A stretch of 64,000 nt of DNA, from NCBI GenBank assembly GCA_905221605.1, contig CAJNDS010001890.1, positions 188,001 to 252,000 on the forward strand, in the 5' to 3' direction. The position numbers and the translations under genes are program-made. This DNA is from Symbiodinium natans. Its lineage: Eukaryota; Sar; Dinophyceae; Suessiales; Symbiodiniaceae. This document shows positions 55,966 to 64,000 of this stretch, piece by piece. Each line of letters starts with the position of its first letter. The first letter of the stretch is position 1. The notes below the pieces were generated by a model, which saw only the letters and a list, made by a program, of their open reading frames with translations, did no database searches and was not told where the DNA came from.

Positions 55966-57088
55966 AAATTTCCGGTTACCCCTAACACTAAACCCTAAAC
56001 CCTAGACCCTGGACCCTGGACCCTTTAAGGGTCTTCGGCTTGGTTAGGGATCACAGAGTTCAAAGGGTTTGGGGTTTAAGCTTTAGGGTTCAGACGACTT
56101 AGGAACAGGTTGTGGGTGTTACGGCTTCGGACTCCGAATTTGAGACGCCCCTAAACTCTTTTCTAACCCTTGTGTCCACACCCTAAACTCTGAAAAGCCT
56201 TTTCTCTAAACCCTTTAAGTCTAAACCATAAAACCTGAACTCTGAACCCTAAACCGAAAGCAAGCTTCCGGCAGATAATGCTCTAGTCTGTGGCACTTTG
56301 GGGGCGCGAAATCTTGACCCGTTACAACCCTGAACCCTACATAAGCTGCAAAGGAGTCTCCAGGAACCTAAGTTTGAAAAGCTTAGGGTTTAGTGAACCG
56401 ACGCCTAAAAATGCTCAACAAGGGAGGTTGAGTGAAACGACGTCCCGTATGTTGTGGACACCCCAATTTTCAGGCACAAGCTGGGGAACTAACTGACGTT
56501 TTGCAGTTTCCCCCCTTCCTTGTGTATAGGGTTGAGTATCCACATAGGAAGCCTTCAAGCCACCTATCAAAAAAAATCTTCTACACCCGGAACCTTGGAA
56601 GCAAAAACAAAAAAACACAAAACCTGAACCTTCCCCCCCCCACTAGCATAACAAAGCAAAGCACCCAACAAGTTGACCAAACACATAAGCTCCAGTTTGC
56701 CCCCTGTTGGATCGGCGGCTGTATAAGGTGAAATTCTAGGGTTCCATAGGGCTCCGTAGGACTCTGTAGAGAGCAACAAGGTGATGCGGTCCGAAGCGCT
56801 CTGTAGGGGTTTGAGGGACTCACTGGTTGTGGCTTCAGGTATAGTCGTGCCCGCCGACTTCTTAAGCCATCTACTCTTGCGCTTCGGGCTTGGGGGTGTT
56901 GACTGCCATAGGTGTGCACCCCGGTAGCCTCAAGTGAAGCTCTCAGACCGGGGTGCTAAGACCGCTGTGTTGGTGATTTGCAACTCCTCCTTGGAGGCTC
57001 GGGCGCTTCTCTCTCCCAAGAGCCGTGGAATAAAGGTTCAACTTCACTGCCCTTTTTTTCCATAAACGGGCGCACCTCGAAACAGCAC

Positions 57089-57200
57089 ATAGACTTACTT
57101 CTCCAATAACCAAGGAATAACCATAATGAACAAGTTAAACTTCATGATGACTACTAAAGAAGAAAAGCTCAAACAAACACAGATCATCGGGTGGCTCAGA
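57089..57200. repeat. family 5 element, diverged
   Basis: Shares ACTTACTTCTCCAATAACCA and AGGAATAACCATA, then a diverged right half. Confidence 0.72.
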
Positions 57201-57735
57201 GAGTTAAAGGATCAAGGAAAGGTTTGTGGGCCTTGGCTCGCTGCGGGAGTTGCTCAGCGGGGCGGGGGCTTCCGGGGGCTACTGTATCAAGCCTCCAGGC
57301 CAAGAAAGACCTGTTTAGGGTTCAGGGTTTAGGGTAGTCACTGTCCAAGGCCTTGAAATCGCAGTTGCTCCATGGATCAACTGGATACAACCCTGGCGCC
57401 ACAGCCCAAAGCCCGGAACAGTGGGAGGGAATCCGGGGTTGCTAGGCACTCCAGGTTTATGGGGTTTAGAGTTCTGGGAGGAGTAAGAGTAGCCTATGGA
57501 TTGCAAGTCCATGACGTTGTGCTGAGAGCCTAGGTCCTAAGAAAACAGTGCCTTCAAGGGCCGTGGGCGCTTTTTCATGACATGGCTGTTGTCATAGCTA
57601 ACATGCTCGACGACCAGCCAGAAGCGGAGAGAAAGCGCATCAAACGTGCAGACAAGTGTCGACTGCCAGATTCCATAGTGGGATCTTTTGGCCGAAATAT
57701 CCTTAGCTTCTTCCCTCGGTCTTCGAGTCTAGACT

Positions 57736-57842
57736 GTTACTCTTCCTTCTCCAATAACCACAGAAAAAAAGAAGGTCAGACCTTAGCATTCCTACTAAAT
57801 AAGAAAAGCCCAAAAGTTGACAGTTCATCTATTGGCTTAGTA
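57736..57842. repeat. family 5 element
   Basis: Shares CTTCTCCAATAACCACAGAA and ATTCCTACTAAATAAGAAAA, ending TATTGGCTTAG. Confidence 0.8.
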
Positions 57843-57844
57843 CG

Positions 57845-57955
57845 GACTTCGGATGGCTCAGCCTCAGGGCTCGACGCGGGGCCTTCCACAACAACACGTT
57901 GCAGGCGTTGGCTGCTTGTTCGTTGCTGCTGTTGCTGCGGAGCACTGCAGTCGCT
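57845..57955 (-). CDS. candidate exon
   Basis: Reads QRTSSQRLQRVVVEGPASSP and EAEPSEVRT after a short glutamine run. A second minus frame is also open. Confidence 0.45.
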
Positions 57956-58160
57956 TTAGGGTTTCGGGTTTAGGGTTTAGGGTTTAGGGTTTAGGCCCCT
58001 AAACCCTAAACCCTAAACCCTAAAGTCACATACCACACCAACCTCGCAAACCTGTGGCTTCGTAGGGGAAGGCTTGAGAACATGCACGGTCTTGAAACAT
58101 ATTCTTGCACTCACTGACAAGGAGCCGTGAGCAGGTTCCCGCAAGCATGCACTTGAGCGT

Positions 58161-58345
58161 ACACACAGAGACAGAGACAGAGACAGAGACAGAGAAACAG
58201 AGAAACAGAGAAACAGAGAAACACAGACAGAGAAACAGACAGACAGACAGAGACAAAGAGACAGAGAGACAGAAAGACAGAGGGACGAAGAGACGAAGAG
58301 ACAGACAGACAGACAGGCAGACAGGCAGACAGACAGACAGCGCGC
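58161..58345 (+). repeat. AGACAG/AGAAAC microsatellite
   Basis: About 185 bp of AGACAG, AGAAAC and CAGGCAGA units, followed by (GC)n. Confidence 0.93.
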
Positions 58346-58677
58346 GCGCGCACGCCAGCCAAGAAGAGATTCAGACATGTGAGCCTTGTTACTGGACCTC
58401 ACGCTCGCTCTAGACCCTAACCTCCTACGAGTAACCTCCAAAAAAAACACCGTCTAGTCGTCTCTGGCTTCCTCTATGTCCACACCTTGGTGGCTATGAC
58501 GGCTATGAGAGTGAACAAGCCGGGTACACCTCGCCCAGCAAGCCAGGAAGCTTCAACCACGAAAAGATTCCCTCCTCACCCCAGTATGCGTCAACCTGTC
58601 TGCCACTCAGAAAACTCTGCTGTAAACACTGCCCAGCTTTCCTTGAACCCTAAACCCTAAACCCTAACAAAACTTAC

Positions 58678-58750
58678 GTACTGCATGCCACCCAGCGTCG
58701 GGTCTGCGTCGGCCACACCCGACTTTGGCCCTCCTCCATAGTTCAGGAGG
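58678..58750 (-). CDS. exon with consensus splice signals
   Basis: Reads NYGGGPKSGVADADPTLGGM and QY, ending at GTAAGT, with acceptor AATAG|C. The exon itself is well supported, but the family is unknown. Confidence 0.62.
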
Positions 58751-59117
58751 CTATTAAAGCTCTAAGAAACTATTGGGTTCAGGGTTCAGGGTTTTTGAGT
58801 CTAGGGGGTTTTGGGTTCTTGGGTTGAAGGTTCAGGGCTTAGGGTTTGGGGTTTCGGGTTCTCAGGGCCATGGAACATTCTTCGACTGAGGTTTGGGCAA
58901 TTTTGAAGGAAGCGGCTCGCCTGCTTGAAGCTGACATGCTTGTAAAAACCGTGATGAAACCCTAACGCCTACACCCTACACCCTGTTCAACGGCAAACCC
59001 TAAACCCTTAACCTTAAGATTTAGGGTTTGCCTGGAAGGCCCAAAGACCCACCCATCCCAAAACAACTCGGCTTGCTGCCCTGGGGGTCGTTGATAGCAT
59101 TCCACTCCAGGCATATT

Positions 59118-59254
59118 TTCTCTAAGAAATAGTCAACATCCCCTTGGGCGTACCCCTTACGAGAAATAGGGGGTATGGCAACATCCTCCTTAAAGTATCA
59201 TTTTAGAGGTCAAGGGGTATGTGTTTGGGGTATAGTGAACTATTCTTAGATTTA
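59118..59254. repeat. palindromic element
   Basis: TCTAAGAAATAGT at the left and ACTATTCTTAGA at the right, with inner CCCCTT/AAGGGG pairs. Single copy in the window. Confidence 0.7.
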
Positions 59255-59387
59255 GGCAGATGATCTCTGCAATTACCCGAGAACCTTGCAGCACCACAAC
59301 TCAGACCATCGTCTTCAATCCGCCCCTAAACCCTATTCCCTATACCCTAAACCCCAAACCCTAAACCTCTCAAGTCTAAGCTGGCAG

Positions 59388-59451
59388 CTAAGGCACGAGA
59401 AGCTGCGAGATCTTCTTCACCGCCGCAGCTCGTTGCTCAGCTTTTGAGAAC
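59388..59451 (-). CDS. likely terminal exon of an unrecognised gene
   Basis: Acceptor GCGCAG|G, then FSKAEQRAAAVKKISQLLVP and TAG at 59388-59390. An alternative is that the exon ends earlier at GTGCCT. Confidence 0.5.
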
Positions 59452-59464
59452 CTGCGCCAATTTT

Positions 59465-59570
59465 CGTTAGGGTTAAGGGTTAAGGGTTAAGGGTTAAGGG
59501 TTAAGGGTTAAGGGTTAAGGGTTAAGGGTTAAGGGTTTAGGGTTTAGGGTTTAGGGTTTAGGGTTTGCCG
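59465..59570 (+). repeat. homogenised TTAAGGG variant block followed by TTTAGGG
   Basis: About nine successive TTAAGGG units, then five TTTAGGG units, just right of the terminal exon at 59388-59451. Confidence 0.93.
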
Positions 59571-59640
59571 GGACAGGGAGGCAGCGCTACAAGGGAAGGT
59601 TGAGTGCTGGGCAGCCATAGCTTCTTTTCCGACTTTTGAC
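59570..59640 (-). CDS. candidate exon
   Basis: Reads KVGKEAMAAQHSTFPCSAAS in the minus frame. Limits approximate. Confidence 0.35.
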
Positions 59641-59767
59641 CCTAAACCCTTTCTGCCACTGAAGGCAAGCCAGACCCTAAACCCTAAACCCTAAACCCCA
59701 AACCCCAAACCCTAAACCCTAAACCCTAAACCCCAAACCCTAAACCCTAAACCCTAAACCCTAAGCT

Positions 59768-59862
59768 TCCCTTGAGATGCTTGCGACGGCCGGGTTTGCA
59801 ACCGATTGCAGCCGAAGAGCCCTGAGATGGTGTTCACAAGCTGCTGCATGAAGTGGGAGTCC
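59768..59862 (-). CDS. candidate exon
   Basis: Reads DSHFMQQLVNTISGLFGCNR and LQTRPSQASQG, with acceptor CCCCAG|G. Strongly coding in composition. CCCTAAA units begin at its left edge. Confidence 0.55.
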
Positions 59863-60430
59863 CTGGGGATGGTAGGTTTAGGGTTTAGGGTTTAGGGTTT
59901 AGGGTTTAGGGTTTCGGGTTTCGGGTTTGGGGCTTAGGGTTTACCATCCGAACTGTGGACCACTGGGGCCCACTCCGAAGGGGACCAGTCTTTGTGGTTT
60001 TGGGCCTCGGGGGTTTGGGGCTTAGGGCCTCGGGGTCAGGATGTCAAATCCTGGGAGTTTCTGGCCTCGAATGGGCGGCTAGGTTTAAGGTTCAGGGTTT
60101 AGGGCTTATAGGGTTAAGTGTATGAGGTGTTGTGCAAGCAGCACGCCACAGTCTGACTGCTTCGGGCTTGACAGGAACTTCTTGCTTTCTTTTTTTTTTG
60201 GGAGGTGGGGGGGGGGGGGGGGGGGCGCTCAGGTTTTGGGGTGTGGGGTTGATGGGTTGGTTCTAGAGTTCGGTGGTCCACAGCGCGGCCCTCCCCACCA
60301 AAGTACCCCGTGCCTCAGGGCTGGAGGCTCCCTCAACTTTCTGGCTCTGCGTGTACCCAGGGTTTAGAGTCTTTTTGTTTAAGGTTCTGGGTGATATTCT
60401 TAAGCGACCTCTTTCCCCAATTCCCCCTAC

Positions 60431-60510
60431 TAAGAAGTACTATAAGGTTGGTTGGCGCCCAGGCGCCAGCGCTGGCCGTCCTTGCTTGAGAGGGCACGCC
60501 GCACCTGGGC
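60431..60510 (-). CDS. candidate exon
   Basis: Reads VRRALSSKDGQRWRLGANQ after acceptor GCCCAG|G. The left limit is uncertain. Confidence 0.5.
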
Positions 60511-60917
60511 GGGGGCGCAAGTCGGGTGCTCAGACCAGGGCATCGCACAAGCCTTAGGGTTTAGGTAGGGTTTAGGTAGGGTTTGGGGGTTTTGGGGTTT
60601 GGGGGTTTGGGGTTTGGGGTTTAGGGTCAGCAGTCATAACCCCGTCAGCCCAAAAGCCCTCTTGCACCCGGGTTCTCTGAAGCCCTAAACCCTCAAGCGC
60701 AGTTGTTAAACAGGAAGTCCTGCTCGGCTGCAGAAATCTGGATCTACGCCCCTAACCCTAGCCCCTCCCTCATCCCCAAACCCAACCAAAAGCCCTAAAC
60801 CCTAAAGCCCTAAAACCTAAAACCGAAACCCTAAACCCTAAACCCCAAACCCTAAACCCCAAGCGGCCCCAAGTCCTCAAGTTGCTTTCGGAAATCGGGA
60901 GCCTGGGTTTAGGGGTC

Positions 60918-61043
60918 AGGGCCACTTCTTCACGACATGCGCTGGAAAAACAAAGGACCGGCAAGCCACTGCGGAGGCAACGTAGGTCGGCTGTTCCGGC
61001 CCCACAATGGGCCGGTGGGAGGCGACGGCCCTGTGGCATTGCG
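60918..61043 (-). CDS. candidate exon with in-frame stop
   Basis: Reads AVASHRPIVGPEQPTYVASA and VACRSFVFPAHVVKKWP, then a stop. Acceptor CACAG|G. Confidence 0.45.
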
Positions 61044-61758
61044 GATCTTGAAACGGAACCAGGGAACCCTTCGTGCCCGCGTGCCTGAATAGTACATACT
61101 TGGTTCTTACAGGGGATCCTGTGTAGTAGCTTGAGTTCCCCAGTATAGATAGGTACATGGAACCTTAACATTATCAGGTCCCTATTCACAACCCCAACTA
61201 TATAGCCTCCAGGGGAATATTAGGGGAACAAATTTCCCCAGACCCCAAACCCTAAAAGAAACTTCCCCAAACCCTCCGAATTCGGCCAACTCCGTACTGA
61301 GAGTCGCTTGAGGTCGCGAGTGGCGTTTATGGTTATTGTCGCTTTGTTTATGGGGCCTGGGAGGGTTTTAGACGCAAGGGTCGGGCTGCCATGTGGTCAG
61401 GTTTAGGGATTTAGGGTTTATGGTATAGGGTATAGGGTTCAGGGTTTAGGGCTTAGTGCTTTTAGGAGATAATTTTTCCGCCCGTCTGCTGCCGACGTAC
61501 CACTCCGCAGGGAAAACCGACGAATCACCAGGCACTGAGAGGGAGCAAAAAGATCGACCCGGACCTGCCTCGACACAACCACAGGCTTTAGCCTTAAGCA
61601 ACCTCAGGGCGTGGTCAGTTCTCTTAATCATGACCCTACTTGAACCCTGTTACAGTAAAGCCGCGTGTTTAGGGTTTAGAGTCTATAGGGTTTGGGGTTT
61701 GGGGTTTAGGGTGCCGATTGAAGAACAAACAGGGGCATAATGGAGCCCTATTCGTTTA

Positions 61759-61873
61759 GTCCTAAACCCTAAACCCTAAACCCTAAACCCTAAACCCTAA
61801 ACACTAAACCCTAACCCTAAACCCTAAACCCTAAACCCTAAACCCTAAACCCTAAACCCTAAACCCTAAACCC
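61759..61873 (-). repeat. telomere-like array (CCCTAAA)
   Basis: About 16 units. It ends one base from the coding-like block at 61874. Confidence 0.92.
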
Positions 61874-61962
61874 AAAGCTGGCGTCCTTGAGGTTTTGCTG
61901 CTGGAGCTTGCGCCGGCGTCGGCCCTGCGTTTGCTCGGGCGCCCCCACAGGTCTTCAACATT
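61874..61962 (-). CDS. candidate exon (frame ambiguous)
   Basis: Either PEQTQGRRRRKLQQQNLKDA or GRPSKRRADAGASSSKTSRT can be read on minus. The block abuts a long CCCTAAA array on its left. Confidence 0.4.
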
Positions 61963-62008
61963 TTTAAGGTTCAGGGTTTAGGGTTCAGGGTTCAGGGTTT
62001 AGGGTTTA

Positions 62009-62088
62009 GGGATGTTCCCCCTTATACTAACAGCCCTCAATAGGCATTGTAATGGGGGGGGGGGGGGGGGGAAGGGAGAACATCCCAA
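62009..62088. repeat. hairpin element family 1, partly deleted
   Basis: The left arm GGGATGTTCCCCCTTATACT is intact. The right inner arm is replaced by poly-G, then GAGAACATCCCAA. Confidence 0.8.
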
Positions 62089-62429
62089 GTTTAGGGTTGA
62101 TTTTTCAACACAAGCCCTCGACCATCAACAATACCTTCACCCCTCTCTACCATTATCAGGTTACATACTGCAAGGTATTATGACGAATTCTTTGCGTTGC
62201 CCTTTTTGCAACGGGCTTTCACTCACCGTGTTGCGCACTCGTGTCAGTTCAAGGTGCATGACTACACCAACGCCTGAATACGAGTTGCCCATTCATCACT
62301 CGCGACTGAAAAAAAAGTACTGAGATGCTCTTCCTTACCCTAAACCCTAAACCGAAAACCCTTTTTGAAAAGGTCTCTCTCAAGTGCCTCAAACCCTAAA
62401 ACCTAAACCCTAAGCCTGAATCTAAGATG

Positions 62430-62510
62430 GTCGAGTTGCGAAGGCGGGGCTGGCGTCGGGACCACGACCTCAAAGGAAAGAGCAAATCCGGCTGAGGGCT
62501 TTGCATTTTT
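62430..62510 (-). CDS. candidate exon
   Basis: Reads AKPSAGFALSFEVVVPTPAP and PSQLDHL. Limits approximate. Confidence 0.4.
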
Positions 62511-62969
62511 TCCCTATATAAACCCTAAACCCTACACCCTAAAACCTAAACCCTAGCTTAGGGTTGCTTTTTTAAGGTTAGCAGACTGACTGCAGGGCTG
62601 AAGGCTTCGAAGGCACAGAGCCTTGAACCCCTAAGGCGTCCTAAGACTGAAGTCGGCGTAGGGCGTTTAGGGTTTAGGGTACGGTTTTTAGGGTTAGGGT
62701 TTAGGGTTTAGGGCTTTCTGAGTTCAAAAGACCCAAAGAAAGTGCACACCTTATCAGTTTTACAGGGGATTGTGGTATCCCAAAACGGTGTAAAGTGGAA
62801 AGTGTACTCATTCAGCTACTAAGAAGAATTGAGGCCAGGCCAAGAAGTCGTTCTAAGGAGCTCAGACAAGGCAGGGCCAAGACAAGGTCCTCTTTTCAGG
62901 ACCTCGGAGGGGCTAGGGTTTAGGGTTTAGGGTTTAGGGTCTAGGGTTTAGGTTTAGGGTTTATCGGGA

Positions 62970-63053
62970 AGACTGGCTCCACTGGGCGGTTCTCTGCAAG
63001 GCCGCAGATCTTTGACTCTTTGCCAACGTGAAGACGGCCCTGCTACTCGAAAG
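62970..63053 (-). CDS. candidate exon (frame ambiguous)
   Basis: After acceptor AGTAG, QGRLHVGKESKICGLAENRP is open. RAVFTLAKSQRSAALQRTAQ is open in another minus frame. Confidence 0.35.
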
Positions 63054-63257
63054 TCTTTTCCGAAACCCCAAAACCCAAACCCAAAATCCAAAAACCCATA
63101 ATAAAAACCCTTAACCCCTAAACCCTAAACCCTAAACCCCTAAAACCCTAAAACCCTAAAATCCTAAAAACCTAAAACCCTCAAACCCTAAAACCGGAAA
63201 CCCTAAAACCCTTAAACCCTAAACCCTAAAAGCCGAAACCTGTTCAGGGTCTAGGGT

Positions 63258-63312
63258 TTCGCCGCGGCACCTTCTGAGACTTCTTGGTCGCCACCTGGGC
63301 TACCAAGGCTGC
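63258..63312 (-). CDS. candidate exon
   Basis: Reads VATKKSQKVPRR after acceptor GCCCAG|G. Basic. Confidence 0.4.
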
Positions 63313-63402
63313 ATGGTTTGGGGTTTAGGGTTTAGGGTTTAGGGTCTAGGGTTTAGGGTTCAAAAACCCATTTCTGGGTCTGGGGGGTTGAACACCCTTT
63401 TG

Positions 63403-63605
63403 GCAGCCCAGTAACCATAGTCCACACTACGGGTACCCTTTTTTGGGGTTGGTTGCTTTATAAGCTAGACGTGAACCTAGAACCAAAAAAAGGGGCAAAA
63501 GGGTGATTTTGTACTAGCGACCCTGTTTTGGGTTGGTTACTTTATAAATTATGCGTGAACCTAGCACCAACAAAAAAGAGGCAAAAGGGTGATTTTGTAC
63601 TAGCA
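63403..63605. repeat. family 3-like element with internal 82-bp duplication
   Basis: CAGCCCAGTAACC at the left, then two copies of GGGTTGGTTRCTTTATAA ... GTGAACCTAG ... GGGTGATTTTGTACTAGC. Confidence 0.75.
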
Positions 63606-63864
63606 GGCCCCTCTGAACTGAAAGTGCGAGGGCTCTGTGTAACTTGAAGTTGTCCTGGAAGCCGGAAGCCGACAGCTGACTTCGAAACCCTAAACCCTAA
63701 ACCCCAATAGAGGTTCAGGGTGTAGGGCATTTTTCGGTTTCGAGGCATGGTGGGGACGAATGCTTCGGAACTCTGCTCCGTCACGCTGAGCTTCTGTCAG
63801 CCAATGACCAAGCACCCTGTAACATAACAAGCACTGGGAAGCCCGGCTCCGCGCCAAACCCTTT

Positions 63865-64000
63865 TTGAACCCTAAACCCTAAACCCTAAAACCCTAAAAC
63901 CCTAAAACCCTAAACCCTAAACCCTAAAACCCTAAACCCTCAACCCTAAAACCCTAAACCCTAAAACCCTATAGCCCTAAACCCTAAACCCTATAGCCCT
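63865..64000 (-). repeat. telomere-like array with CCCTAAAA variants at the window edge
   Basis: Mixed CCCTAAA and CCCTAAAA units, reaching the end of the window. Interruptions show it is not a chromosome end. Confidence 0.85.

Larger units (their letters stand above)
49643..63310 (-). other. region with about 20 minus-strand exons of unrecognised gene(s)
   Basis: Short coding-like blocks, many with good splice signals, run along the minus strand from 63.3 to 49.6 kb, separated by telomere-like arrays and hairpin elements. I could not match any to a known family. A stop at 59388-59390 after RFSKAEQRAAAVKKISQLLV may end one gene, so at least two genes may be present. The separate blocks follow. 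Confidence 0.5.

Noticed and set aside
59465-59535. CRISPR-like direct repeats.
   Set aside because: The repeats are contiguous 7-mers without spacers, a variant telomere array.
534-61740. Many open frames with G-L-G-F-R-V-type peptides, for example near 12151, 16021 and 60770.
   Set aside because: These strings are translations of TTTAGGG and its TTTCGGG/TTTGGGG variants. They are not protein repeats.
63865-64000. A true chromosome end at the right edge (CCCTAAA units to the last base).
   Set aside because: The units are interrupted by CCCTAAAA and CCCTATAG variants, and the same arrays occur all over the window in both orientations, so nothing marks an end.

Overview
The window looks like nuclear DNA of a dinoflagellate, most likely a member of the Suessiales/Symbiodiniaceae. 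The evidence is indirect. Plant-type telomere units (TTTAGGG/CCCTAAA) are scattered on both strands throughout and are not at an end. Coding DNA comes as very short exons, about 25 to 130 bp. Introns use relaxed donors (GT, GC and once apparently GA) with AG|G-type acceptors. Nearly every exon I can read with confidence lies on the minus strand. An RCC1-repeat gene and a TRANK1-type helicase gene, both common in my memory of dinoflagellate proteomes, are present. The long terminal repeats of a retroelement carry a degenerate match to the dinoflagellate spliced leader. No rRNA, tRNA, CRISPR array or prokaryotic gene was seen.

Layout, read along the minus strand from right to left. (1) 64.0-49.6 kb: about 20 short exons of one or more genes I do not recognise. 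One in-frame stop near 59.39 kb suggests a gene end. (2) 49.3-45.3 kb: an RCC1-repeat (beta-propeller) gene in which most exons carry about one repeat. (3) 44.3-0.76 kb: one very long gene for a TRANK1-like superfamily 1 helicase. Its motifs appear in the correct order on tiny exons: Walker A (40.4 kb), DEVQ-D (25.7 and 25.0 kb), GDTAQTIS (15.7 kb), a RSTHGIL box (8.9 kb), LEFGAKQVVLV (4.6 kb) and LEFFDVLMLDPF (2.8 kb). Introns make up well over 90 percent of it.

Between the DEVQ-D and GDTAQ exons, in sense orientation, sits a nearly intact 8,856-bp LTR retroelement (16027-24882). It has 279-bp LTRs differing at one base, a TAGGG target duplication, a primer site matching the anticodon arm of initiator tRNA-Met (copia style) and a polypurine tract. 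It encodes no visible protease, integrase or reverse transcriptase. Instead it has one giant reading frame (about 2,622 codons if continuous) with a WW domain, an S1-like region and six CCCH zinc fingers in two clusters. A perfect 25-bp tandem duplication now splits that frame in two.

The remaining DNA is intronic or intergenic filler. It holds telomere-like arrays and their locally homogenised variants, several families of short hairpin elements (one copy split by a telomere-like array), a roughly 975-bp foldback, a 450-bp GC-rich minisatellite, microsatellites and long homopolymers. Exon limits are my own reading of splice signals. Most are good to a few bases, but some exons will be missing or mis-framed.
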